DNA from: Gentiana macrophylla
Lineage: Eukaryota > Streptophyta > Magnoliopsida > Gentianales > Gentianaceae
NCBI GenBank assembly: GCA_026214975.1
Contig: CM047817.1
Location: 61,536,407 to 61,600,406 of the forward strand
Length of the DNA: 64,000 bases
Reading direction: 5' to 3'
Positions 44,436 to 55,535 of this stretch are shown here, piece by piece. The number at the start of each line of letters is the position of its first letter. The stretch's first letter is position 1. The position numbers and the translations under genes are program-made. A model generated the notes under the pieces. The model saw nothing but the letters and a program-made list of their open reading frames with translations, did no database searches and was not told the DNA's origin.

Positions 44436-44765
44436 GGCCATTAGCGACACTTACTTTGTAACAGTTTGATATATGTTGTAAATTTTCCGGCATAAGTTAC
44501 TAATTGCCGTAAAAGTGAGGCATTTTGGCGACATATTATTTTGTGTAGTGAATTTCGACATTTAGCAGCAATCTTTGTTAATGTCACAGATTTGTGCCAA
44601 TTTTTGTGGCATATTATTGTTATGTCGTATAGAATACGTAACATTTACGACACACTGTATATATGTCATAATTTTTATGACAATATCGTGGCATTTAAAC
44701 ATATTGCCACAAAATACCCGACATTTCTCAAATTGCCACTTGTTATGCATTGAAAAAACGACACT
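44436..44765. repeat. Left subterminal repeats of the CACTA element
   Basis: Short motifs near GCGACAC, TGCCACAA, GTGGCAT and their reverse complements occur many times in 330 bp. In CACTA elements such repeats bind the element-encoded TNPA-type protein. Confidence 0.6.
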
Positions 44766-45129
44766 AGCTATGGTGTTTTTGTATTTTATAATAATATAAA
44801 GCGTTTTCATAACAATATATCAAAATGCGCTATGAAATTAAAAATGATGATATAAGAAATAATATGTCTCTTATCATGGTATTTCGTCATAAATTCAAAC
44901 TAAACACACACACACAAAAATAAATCGTAACCATATATATCTTCATCTATCATATATACATTAAGAAGATGGCCAAAAACCCCTCTGGTAAGCCAAGTCG
45001 ATAGGCTTTTCTCTTATAAAGGCATACGCTAGTGCATTTGTGTAAATGAAAAGATGGGTTATAGCTAGGCAAGTGGATCGTTGGTGGGTTGTTAACGCGT
45101 GTTCAAAGGGTGCGATGTAAATGACTTCG

Positions 45130-45545
45130 TCTTTGTTATGGTTGTAAGTTAACCAAGCTATTCGTATACTCCACTTGTAGAGAAGTTTGTCTCGATTGGC
45201 TTTTTTGAGTTCGAGCTCGAGTCGTGCGACTCGATTAACTGAGCTAGTTTCGAGCTTCAAACCATACTAACCAAGTAGCTCACTAGTTAATCGAGCTACA
45301 TTAAATAATTATTCGATTACTTATATTTAAAAAGTTTATTATTAAATAATAGTTTATGTAAAGCATTAATTAATACTTGAGTCGAGCTCGATCTTGTCCT
45401 ATTATATTGAATTGCATAAATTCTAAAAGATAATCGATTTTATGAGCCGAATCGAGTACTTAACGAATAACATTTGAACATGTGATTGACCTTGAGTCGA
45501 GTTTTGAGCCGAGATATTTTAGTCGAGTCTTTGTACACCAACTAA
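45130..45545. repeat. Degraded TCGAGCTCGAG-rich repeat inside the CACTA element
   Basis: Inverted fragments such as TTCGAGCTCGAGTCG (~45206), GAGTCGAGCTCGAT (~45379) and GAGTCGAGTTTTGAGCCGAG (~45492) suggest an old small transposon. Ends and duplication cannot be fixed. The flanking 45546-46740 is AT-rich with long T and A runs and no recognisable gene. Confidence 0.35.
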
Positions 45546-46746
45546 AAAGACCTTATTCCCACACATTTCATCCTTTTTCCTCGCTATGAATAAAAGTTGC
45601 ATCCTTCACGATTTAAATCAGCTCACCACATTAATTCTCGCCTACTTCCAATGGTAAAGATAGAATGATAAAAAGTTAACATTGCCTATGCTATTCATTT
45701 TTATTGTTTCAATTTTTATTTTTTATTTTGGCTTGGATACAATAAACAAGCCCTTCTAGTTATCATGTTGCAATCATGGCCTTATGTGCAAGGGCGGACG
45801 CATGACATAGTTATGGGTGGTCTTAATTTTCATAGGTTTTAAGGTCAAGATAGAAACTACACCTACACCACCAAGCTAAATGGTCTTAATATTGACATTT
45901 TGAGACTTTTGATGCATATATAATTAATAATATTAATATAATTATAAAAATATAAAAAATAAACGTGTATTTTCGAAATTTGAGGAGGTCCTGTGAGAAC
46001 AGCCCATCCTATACATGGAATTTAGATGATATAAGAAAAAAAAATTAGATTGCAGAAATAATTGGGGATAAAAGATTGTAGTCTGGAGCAAAAAAGTGGG
46101 ATTAATATCCAGAAAAGTTTTTTTTTTTTGGTTGTTGAAAATTATCAGGAAAATGTGTTTTGAATTTCTTTTTTAAAATACTCAAAGAGTTTAATTGCTA
46201 ATGGGAACTTCTTTAATTGTTTTTTTTTTTAAGAACTCTCAAATCTTTGGTGGGAATAAAAAATTGTGCTTTATAAAAAAAAAAGATAACTGTGTAGTGT
46301 CCAAAGAGTGGGTGTATTTTTTTTTTAATTATAAATCATTTGTTGTCTATTTTCTTTTCTTTTGACAAAAAAAAAAGACTTTTTTTAAACAAACACTTTT
46401 CTTTTATTAATGCACTTCAAGAATTTTTTATTTATTTTCATAACTAAGCGATTTTTCTTTATTAAGAATAATTGAGATATAAAGCATGAGTTTATAATTA
46501 CATATTTTATAAAATTGTATAACATTCCCTAAAAAAATAAATTTCGTATAAATTCACAATTCATGATGTCACATTAACTTATGCTTAAAAATATAGTTGT
46601 CATTATTGAACGCTTATATACTTTGAAAATTTTGTCGTGCTTATATATTTGATAACACTATTGTTGTTGTCTTTAATAAATTTATTACACCTATATTGGC
46701 AATAAGGATTATAAATTGTTATGTTTGTGTCAGTTTATATATACAC

Positions 46747-48960
46747 ACACCATCAGTTTGACGGTTTTGGTCGGTGACCCACCGGTTGGTGAATAGCTGG
46801 TTCATGAACCGACGGTCATTGCAGTATAGATCACGGTTCAGGTCATTGGTCAACTAATACTTTTTTACACACTTACAAAATAATTTCACTTATAAATAAT
46901 TTATCGAATTGAACTTAAACTAATATCAATCTGGCTACATTTTTAATTACATTTTTCTTTAAGAGAACCAGAGTTTGTATTGGTAGAACACGTCGAAGAA
47001 GAAAAAAACCGTTGAATATACCCGTTCTCGTTCGTGGATCAAACACCTACCGACCAAAACGTTTATCTTCCATTGTATAGTATTGAAAAAACAACCCATT
47101 AATAAACTTTTTTTTTCTTTTTTTTTCATTAATAAACTTTTTTGATATGCTTGAAAATCAATTAAATGAACACTTTTTAAGGGAGATAGAAGTATACATT
47201 GGGATATACTTAAATTAGAGTATATTTGATGTTTATATAGTTGAAATATAGATATGAAATTATAATAAATGTTTTACCCTATTATCATCTTTTAACCCCG
47301 ATAATCCATACGTACCGTAACTCGATGACCAAATAGCTACTTGATGTTAATTGACGTTCAACTACATTATAAACATCAAATTGATATTATTTTTTGTTTG
47401 GCTCTATTCACTATTTACAAAACAAATTAACTATTTTTAAAAGTATAAAAAATGATAATATTAACCGACCAATGACCTGAACCGTGATCTGAACTGTAGC
47501 GAACCGTGACCGAACTGTCGATTCATGAATCAACCGTTCTTGAACACGTGGGTCATTGACAAAACCAAATCACACCGGCTTCAATCGATTTTTTTAGTAT
47601 AATTTGATGTTTATATCATTAAAATACAAATATGACATTACAATAAATACTTTATCCCTTATCCCTTTTTAACCACAAATAATCCATACGTATTATACAA
47701 CTTTCGTTTTCGGGATATTATTTTAATTTCCATTTGATTAATTGTTTATATAATAAATATTTTTAAGTGTGAAAAATATATTCTTTGACCAATGATCTAA
47801 AACGTGATACGTATCGTATCGAACAGTGATCAGGCCGTTCGTTCATGAATTGGCGGGTCACCAAACCGTAATTATGGCGGTTCAGCCAATGTTTATTAGG
47901 GTTATTCTGATGCAGGGATGCTTCAATGAGAGAAATGCATACGCAAGAACATCTCTGACCACACACAGTAAATCATTAGTGAAATACATCATATATGACA
48001 TTCCAATAAATCATTTACCTCTTATCCATTTTAACCCAAATTTCTACCTATTAATTGATATTATTTTTAGTTCTATTCGATTAATTATTTATAAAACAAA
48101 CTATTTTAAGTGTGTGAAATAATAGAATATTATTTGAATAATGACCTGAACTGTGATTTGAACTGTAGCAAAATCGTGACAGTTCGTGGTCACCGACCAA
48201 AACCATCAAACTGGCATTTCGGTCTAATTTCGAGTGTAGTTGATTTTTTGGCATTAAAATACACATATGTCATTACAATAAATTTCTTACCCGTTACTCC
48301 TTTTAAGCCCCATAATCTATAGTTACTATAATTTTATGACCAAATAACAAGTTGATGTTAATTAAAGTTCAATTCGATCACAAACACCAAATCGATTTTA
48401 TTTTAAGTTCGATTCAATTACTTATTTAATTAAACTATTTTTTAAGTGTTTGAAAATAAATAATATATGTTGACCTATGACTTGAAACGTGATATGTAAT
48501 GTATCGAACCATGACCGAACCGTCTATTCATGGCCCAATGGGTCACCAACCAAGACCGTCACTCTGGCAGTATAGTCGATTTGTATGTGTAATTGATGTG
48601 TATATCATTGAAATACAAATATGAAATTAAAATAAATCTTCTACCCCCTTATCCTCTTTAAACATCCTATAATATATACTTACTATAATTCGATGACCAA
48701 ATACCAATTTGATGTTAATTGAAGTTCAATTCGATTACAAACACCAAACTATTTCAAGTTTGATTTGATTAATTACTTGTAAAAGAAACTAATTTTCAAA
48801 TGTGTAAAAAAAAGATACTTGACGAACAATTAACCCGAACTTTAAGGTGAAACGTTGGTTCATGAACCACTATTTTTATTGAAGCCTCAAGGCACCGACC
48901 AAAACCTTTGAGTGGGCGGTTCAATCAATTATTGAACCATGAGCTGAAGATCTAAATTGT
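46747..48960. repeat. ~330-bp tandem array with an inverted leading unit, inside the CACTA element
   Basis: A module near GACCAATGACCTGAACCGTG, followed by AACTGTAGCGAACCGTGACC, recurs at about 47466, 47788, 48143, 48473 and (degenerate) 48830. Each is followed by AT-rich text with ACAAATATGACATTACAATA and ATAATCCATACGTA variants. A copy in opposite orientation stands at 46757-46862. GGTTTTGGTCGGTG near 46765 and CACCGACCAAAACC at 48189 and 48893 give inverted ends. Confidence 0.65.
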
Positions 48961-49130
48961 GCTCAGATCTATGCGAATAATTGTCATGACCTGTAATATG
49001 GTAGCGGCTCCAGGAAATCTGCGATACGGGTCGGGAATCGAGAGCGGCACATTGTATTACAAGTTTTTAAGCATTAATTTTAAAAATGTAAGGGTCAAGG
49101 GTTAATATTTAAAAAATTTGGGGTAAATAA

Positions 49131-49132
<2 letters not shown>

Positions 49133-49177
<45 letters not shown>
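49133..49177. repeat. TA microsatellite
   Basis: About 45 bp of alternating T and A inside the CACTA element. Confidence 0.9.
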
Positions 49178-49178
<1 letters not shown>

Positions 49179-51070
49179 CAAGTTATAATCGTTATTGTTA
49201 ATTTAAGTGTAATAATGTTATCCTAAAAAAGTGTAATATTATGGAAACGAACAAAACATTAACATTATCAATAATATTACGATGGCAATATTTTCAAAAA
49301 ATACGTGTTTTATGAAGACATCTATATTTTTTAAGTATAAATTAATAGGATACCAATTGTTGTGTAGGATAACTAAACAATTAAAAAGGATTTTCTGAAC
49401 TCAAAAAAAAAAATTTCAAAAAGGATTTTTTTTCTTAGAAGAAAAACAAAAATATTTTGAAGTGTATTTGTTAAAAAAAACAAAACACGTGGTTCATTTC
49501 TTTTAGTGGAACGTTCTTGTTTTTTTTTTCGATTAAAAAAAAAATACACTTCTTGACATGATATACAAAAGAACGTGGGCTACTACATCACTTAGCATTA
49601 TTTTAGGTTTTTGTTTTTCCTATTTTTAGCGCCACTTTTTGCTGTCAAAATTTTCATGCCTTTTTTTCCCACAAAAACTCAAAACACATGTTCCCGTTTC
49701 TAATTAAACTCTTTAAAAGTGATTAGAAAAAAAATTCAATTCTTAAATTATAACTAATCCAATCGAAAAAAGAATAATCTTTACCGAGCTAACCACCTTC
49801 CAAAAACCCATTCAAACCACAGTTCTCCTACAAACAATTCCACAGGTTTTGCAGATAACATGGAGATCAAGTGCATCTCAAGAGTGAATTGAATTTTATC
49901 TCCATAAAGGTATGTTATTTTGGTCTAAATTGATTTCATGTTTGATTCATTGTATATGAGAAGGAAATGCGTTAGATTTTTTTCATTTTAAAGTTGAATC
50001 CATGAATAATATAACTTGGTTAGTTTGTCAACACGGAATTTATGTAACCTTTCAGAACGCAAACACATTTTTAATATAATTATCATGAACTTGTTGAAAT
50101 TAATATATCAAACATAAATTTCGCAAATATTGATAAGTTTGTATCAATTTAACACAGATGTGGGATGGTGAAATAGAAAGAAAAATAAATAAATAAAACA
50201 AGTTTATGAACTATGTAGCTTTTTTTACGTTTTTGTTTATTATTATTTATTTTCACGGAAACGAAAGGTTTTACACATACATGCATTCATTTTTTGTCCC
50301 TAACGAGACTCGGAATCTGGTCACATGCCAGGTTATAAAGACCATATAACAAAATAAATATATAAGATTCATCATCGATTTAATTTTTGTTTTCTTTTTA
50401 GATTTTTCAGGTATAAATTTCAAATACTTCTTGTGAAAAGAAAATTATTCAAAACCTAAAACACTTTGATACATGTTTATGGTAACAAGTATTTGAATTC
50501 GGCACTTATTATTTTGAGGATAGAATTCGACACTTTGATGTATATTAAAAAGAATTGTATAAACGTCTTTTAATTTGATTAAAGTAGCCAAATTGTCGAT
50601 TGATATATTATATTGCTTTTTCTACTATGTTTAGCAAATGCTCTATTATTATCAATTATATATTTTATAAGTTTACCACAATTCTGTTTTTTTAAGGTTA
50701 TTTTCATTTGTAAAGTGCTTCAATTTCATGATAAATATCAAATTAAATTCTTCTTCATTACATCGACTTTTTTTCCTTTATATATAATGTTTAGTGGAAA
50801 GTGACCTTAAAAAAATACCGGCTTAAAAATAAAATAAAAAAATAAAAATTGAGTCTTAGAAATTTTTTTAGACAAGATTAGAATGGCGCCAGGTAGAGTC
50901 CTTTAAATATATGTGTACCCAATTAGATATCAAATGATTCATTCTTAAAATTAAAATTATATCAAATGATTCGACTTGTCAACACAAAATTGAAGAATAA
51001 AGGGTGAAAGATCCCCCCTGCCCCCTCCCCCCCCCCCCCCAAAAGAGTGGATGTGAAAGATTTCTAAAAG
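49178..51070. other. CACTA interior, no recognised gene
   Basis: AT-rich DNA. ATGGAGATCAAGTGCATC at 49860 opens an 11-codon frame ending TGA, followed by a splice-donor-like AAAGGTATGTT (~49906), so a 5' exon is possible but unproven. A C-rich run lies at 51014-51040. Confidence 0.3.
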
Positions 51071-51100
51071 TATAATAATAATAATAATAATAATAATAAT
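51071..51100. repeat. ATA microsatellite, left of the hAT-like element
   Basis: (ATA)n run that continues on the other side of the insertion at 51625-51646, so the element landed inside the microsatellite. Confidence 0.85.
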
Positions 51101-51624
51101 CAAGGACGGAGGTAGACTATGGGCTAAGGGGCTGCCCACCCACTCGCTTTTTTTTTTTTCTATGTAGTGATGCAGATCCAGGTTCACAACTCATCACCAC
51201 TGTAGATAATTAGGCTTTACAAATTTCACCTAAATGAGCCACTAAAAGTATATGTTACAACATAAAATGATTCTATTGGCATCACACTTTATTTTCGACA
51301 CCACGATTATTTCAAACAATCAAAAATTACTTCAACTACAATGATATTTTTAATGAAAATAACGTAAGTTTTATATATGACGTTAAAAAACAGGCGTTAG
51401 TAATGACAATCGATGTTATAGTTTTAGAAATGTCAATGTCACTGTTAAGAACGCCGATCCATTGAATCGACATTTGAGTTAACGTTTGTAGTTTGGGAAG
51501 TAAAAAAAAAAACATCATAAAGTATAAATAAATTTTAGTATTTTTCCAGAATTATGCCGTATAAATAACATTGAAAAAAAAAAATCTCAGCCCACCCGAC
51601 GAAAAATTCCTGGCTCCGTCCTTG
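51101..51624. mobile_element. hAT-like non-autonomous element (524 bp)
   Basis: Perfect 11-bp inverted ends CAAGGACGGAG and CTCCGTCCTTG, with subterminal GCTGCCCACCC and CAGCCCACCCG. CA(A)GG termini are typical of hAT. The duplication cannot be measured because both flanks are (ATA)n. No transposase is encoded. Confidence 0.75.
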
Positions 51625-51894
51625 ATAATAATAATAATAATAATAAATGAAACATGGAACTTTCATTTCCTAGTGGGACCTAGTAGAAATATGCTGAATT
51701 GAATAGTGAGGGCAATGTTGGAAGACTGCTGTGATGATTGATTATTTCATGTTGTTATAATATGTATTTTATATATTTTTTCAACATATTACCATTGAAA
51801 TACATACTAACATCCACTTTTACAATATGGCTACGTTTAATGTATTCAACACATACTTGTGTATTTATTGAATTTTGTCGTTGTATGTTAGGTG

Positions 51895-52805
51895 ATTGAA
51901 AATATGACATCTTCCTATACAAAAACGAATGAAGGAGTTTGTCTACCAACAAGAAAACTTTGGAGTAAAGCTCTTGGTGCCCAAGGAATCAAGAATATAT
52001 GTATTAATGTTATTTTTCATTATATGCTATCAGTGTTGAAAATATTTTATTGAAGAACTCTTCTACAAAGTAGTTGACTATTTTATTATCAATCAAGGTT
52101 GAAGTTGGAGGTAAAGGATCTCAAAACAATTATGCGGGTGAAGAGGTATAGTTTCGTACAATTACAATATTCATGCACATACTTATATGATTATGCTTTG
52201 GTTTTGACTATGTGGTTGTACCTCCTTTTTAATCTCTTTAATTTTTCATATGCTTTATTATATATTCAGAATTTGGGTAAAGTTTTGTTATTCTATACCG
52301 CACTGAATGTTCTGGCAATTACTGATAACCCTTCTCACATACATGATGCATTAGATGTCCATTAGTCTTATGCCAATGGGATTGTAAAATGATGGGTGTA
52401 TTACAATATGTATCATCATATTGCTAAGTTGCTTCAAGAGTTTAAATATTAAGGTTTAAATTGCATCAAATTGTTGTGTTGCGGTATTTTGAGTTTGAGA
52501 AGGTTTTAAAGTATGTTGTTAACAAATCAATTTGCATGGTTATTTTTATTTCCCCTGTTTATGCCATTTCTTGTTTTGATGGTCGAATGCATGGCCACAT
52601 TATATGCTTCTTTGCTCAAACGTTAAGCTCACTTGTATTCTTTTTATTTTATTATTTTGATGATATTTTACAAAATTGCTTTTTATGGATAAAGAAAAGA
52701 CTTGTATATGGATATGTGTTGTCGTGACCAATTTTGTGTTTTCTTCTCAATGGATGCAGGATATAGCAATGAAGAGGAAAATGAGGCAGGAAGAGTTGCA
52801 TATGA
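51895..52805. other. Exon-like fragments in the CACTA element, unrecognised
   Basis: Three low-A/T pieces look coding: MTSSYTKTNEGVCLPTRKLW with an onward frame (51904-51990), YTALNVLAITDNPSHIHDAL (52296-52355), and DIAMKRKMRQEELHMK followed by GTAAAATAT (52763-52818), a plausible exon with donor. They could be remains of transposon genes or a captured host gene. I do not recognise them. Confidence 0.3.
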
Positions 52806-53279
52806 AAGGTAAAATATACATGCACATCATACATACTACAATAGTTTTCTAATCAATTCTACAACTTTTCATACCATTCAATTTACCTTATGCGGGACAT
52901 ATCCATGTTATTGGGATTGAAAGTTACAGAGATTGGACGCTTGTTCTTTTCAAGAGGAAAATAGTTGCGTTTTTAGTATTGAACGATTAATCATCTAAAG
53001 GTCGTTTTCATTTTTCTTGTTAATTTCAACTTATTGTTGGATTGAATGGTTGGATAATAGTCGTTCTTTGGTGTTTAGTTTTCATTTCATTTAATTTCAA
53101 CATCAACCTATATGTTCAATATTCTGAATAATTTTGTTTCCATCTATGCCTTTGTTCAAATGCGGATTATTAATATATATGAATTTCATGTAAGAATACC
53201 TATTATTTCAGTCGTATATTGATAAACATGACATAAACATGGTGAACAATTAAGTTACATTAAGACAATGCGAAAAAAG

Positions 53280-53828
53280 ACTGTTAATAATTTTCCGACA
53301 AACATAATACATGTCACAAAAGTGTCATTAAACAAAACCGCCTTTTCAATACGTGCCATACAAATGTTGGGAGATTCGGCAATTAAAATTAGTGTCGGTA
53401 AACTTCCATTTAAAAAACCACGTCAAATGGAACGAATGCCGGTATAGTGCCACAAACATGTGTCCCTCTAAATGAAAAGTGTCGGCAAATTTGCCACACA
53501 GTACGTGTGGCAATTAAAATAAGTGTCGGTAAAATGCCACAAAGTTATGTTCGTCACACTAATCAAGTGCCGGAAAAACCATCGTAAAGCATTCCGACAC
53601 ATTACAAAAGTGTCAGTAAACTGCCGCAAATAAATCATGCGTCACTTTGACTATATGCCGTATAATCGCCGCAAAAACTTCCCGGCAAAACAACAAACTG
53701 ACGCAAAACATTGCCGACGCCACTATTGACGACATTTAAATAACTGCCGTTTTATGTGCCGGGATTGCTTTTTACGGCGCTTATTTTCCATTTCCCGGCA
53801 TTTATTTTGTGACGTAAAAAGCCAAAAA
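53280..53828. repeat. Right subterminal repeats of the CACTA element
   Basis: Many copies of motifs near GTGTCGGTAAA, TGCCACAAA, GCCGCAAA and CCGACAC in both orientations, mirroring the left end. Confidence 0.7.
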
Positions 53829-54683
53829 TGTTGTAGTGGTTACTTTTTTATGCACTGTTTCTGCAAATTTGAGTTGCTGAGGATGTTTAGAAGCTAAAAG
53901 CTTCATCAAACGAGTATTGTGAAGCCATCCGACAATTGTTGATTTCGTTTTCATCGATTATACTGTGAGTTTTTATTAAAGGTTGTTTCTTTATTCATGT
54001 TTATTATGTGTAATTGCTTTTATATCGGAAGATTTGCATGTGTTGATTGTTTATTAATGATGGAAATCTCTATAAAACTTAGATCACCATGAATAGGAAT
54101 AGTATTTGAATCTATCTTAACGGAAGTTAATAGGTTTAATTGCTAGATTATAAACATAAAGTTTACACCTTTGGTTAGAAAACGCGTTAATCTTGCATTG
54201 GAAGATAATGGATTAATAGATGAACTTTCTAAGGAATTAGGGTTCATGTTTAGATAAGGTGAATCACAACCTAGATGAAAACCACAATATAATCGAGATA
54301 GGAAATCAATGCTTGTTGGATAGGTGGATCAATCCTCGTTTGGCTCGTTAAACATTAAATCTGAATCCTTGAAACTTGAATTTGTTTAGTTAGTTCACTT
54401 TTATTTGCATCTTAGATTAGTTTAGTTAAAGGTTCGCAACCCGTATTCTTCCTAGCTTTGGATAATATCCTCTGTCTAGTTTTGCTTTCGGTTTTGTTCT
54501 ATTTTATTTGCTGTTTAGTTTAATTCCGTGACATAGTTTAGGTTAGACAAAGACTAGGGTTAGCACTCGCCAGTTCCCCGTAAGATCGACCCGGCATTAA
54601 CCACTATTACTACGATCCTTATACTTGAGGTTAACCGGATTATTACTTGTTTGTTTTGTGTTAATAAAATCCGTGACACAGCC

Positions 54684-55502
54684 TTCGACACAAGGTTGGA
54701 GATGAGTATGGCGTTTCATCCACAGACGGATGGTCAATCCGAGAGGACCGTTCAGACTCTCGAGGACAAGCTGAGTGCGTGTGTTCTAGAAGTAAGTGGT
54801 TCATGGGATGACTACCTACCGGTTTCCGAGTTCACGTACAATAATAGCTACCACACAAGCATTGGGATGCCACCTTTCGAAGCCTTATACGGGAGGAAGT
54901 GTCGAACTCCTCTCTATTGGGACGAGATAGGTGAGAAGCACATTACGGGACCGGAAATGGTGCAGCAAGCTAAAGAAATATTTGCCTTGGTTCGATGGAA
55001 CATGAAGATAGCTCAAGACAGGCAGAAAGTTTGGGCAGACGCATTTAGAAGGCCGTTGGACTTCGAAGTTGGTGACCGTGTGTATCTGACTGCTTCACCG
55101 ATGAGAGTTGTAACACGTTTCGGGCAAAAAGGAAAGTTGAGCCTGAGATACGTAGGACCATTTGTGATCTTGGAGAAGATAGGACCTTTGGCCTATCATC
55201 TAGAGTTACCGGAAGGGATGACGAGAGTTCATAATGTGTTCCACGTCTCGATGTTAAAGAAGTGTCTTACCAAGACGGATGTGGGTACCGAGGTAGATCC
55301 GGAGTTGATCAAGGAGAACTTATCATATGAGGAAAGACCGGTTTGGATTCTCGAGAGGAAAGTAAAGATGATCAAGAATCTAAAGAGCCCATTGGTATTG
55401 GTTCAGTGGAGTAACAAATCGCCTTCAGAAGCGACATGGGAAGTTGAGGGTGACATGGTTGCAGAGTTTCCAGACTTCCTCAGTTTACCAGGTAATCTGT
55501 AG
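54684..55502 (+). CDS. Tekay integrase right part and chromodomain
   Basis: Continues the integrase cut at 16653. FHPQTDGQSERTVQTLED (~54717) carries the catalytic Glu, followed by EFTYNNSYHTSIGMPPFEAL and ALYGRKCRTPLYW. The C-terminal integrase domain has LRYVGPFVILEKIGPLAYHL and VHNVFHVSMLKKC. The end is a chromodomain: PVWILERKVKMIKNL, LVLVQWSNKSPSEATWEVE and AEFPDFLSL, which in chromoviruses guides insertion to heterochromatin. This part is open to TAG 55500-55502, but the gene as a whole is broken upstream and interrupted by Athila copy A. The open frame entering from the Athila LTR side is not its natural start. Confidence 0.9.
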   Translation, partial: FDTRLEMSMAFHPQTDGQSERTVQTLEDKLSACVLEVSGSWDDYLPVSEFTYNNSYHTSIGMPPFEALYGRKCRTPLYWDEIGEKHITGPEMVQQAKEIFALVRWNMKIAQDRQKVWADAFRRPLDFEVGDRVYLTASPMRVVTRFGQKGKLSLRYVGPFVILEKIGPLAYHLELPEGMTRVHNVFHVSMLKKCLTKTDVGTEVDPELIKENLSYEERPVWILERKVKMIKNLKSPLVLVQWSNKSPSEATWEVEGDMVAEFPDFLSLPGNL

Positions 55503-55519
55503 TTTCAAGGATGAAACTT

Positions 55520-55535
55520 CCTTAAGGGGGAAGGA
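55520..55535 (+). other. Polypurine tract of the Tekay element
   Basis: CTTAAGGGGGAAGGA directly before the 3' LTR start TGTGATACCCCG. Confidence 0.85.

Larger units (their letters stand above)
44421..53838. mobile_element. CACTA (En/Spm) DNA transposon, non-autonomous
   Basis: Termini CACTACAACA (44421-44430) and TGTTGTAGTG (53829-53838) are perfect 10-bp inverted repeats, flanked by the 3-bp duplication GTT (44418-44420 and 53839-53841), both hallmarks of CACTA. Subterminal regions are rich in short motifs. In 9.4 kb I see no transposase domain; the longest frames are under 100 codons. The interior carries a ~330-bp tandem array, microsatellites, and a nested hAT-like element. Confidence 0.92.
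16654..54678 (+). mobile_element. Athila retrotransposon, copy A
   Basis: Ty3/Gypsy element of the Athila lineage with ~1.52-kb LTRs starting TGTTAAGGG and ending CCGTGACA, the Athila primer site TGGCGCCGTTGCCGGGG, and the 5-bp duplication CAGCC. Gag is split by copy B (20465-34723) and the 3' LTR by a CACTA element (44421-53838). With both removed the element is about 14.3 kb. Order: LTR, leader, gag, protease-RT-RNase H-integrase, ORF2, spacer, ORF3, 3' UTR, LTR. Confidence 0.95.
43736..54678 (+). repeat. 3' LTR of Athila copy A, split by a CACTA element
   Basis: LTR sequence 43736-44420 and 53842-54678 (1522 bp without the guest), ending CCGTGACA followed by CAGCC. The uninterrupted 5' LTR reads AAATTAGTTACC at the site; here AAATTAGTT and GTTACT flank the insertion. 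TATA box CTATATATAG at about 44279-44288. Confidence 0.95.

Noticed and set aside
51755..52834. Several hydrophobic frames of 60-88 codons as membrane proteins
   Set aside because: AT-rich DNA gives such Phe/Leu/Ile-rich frames by chance; no start context or conservation is visible.
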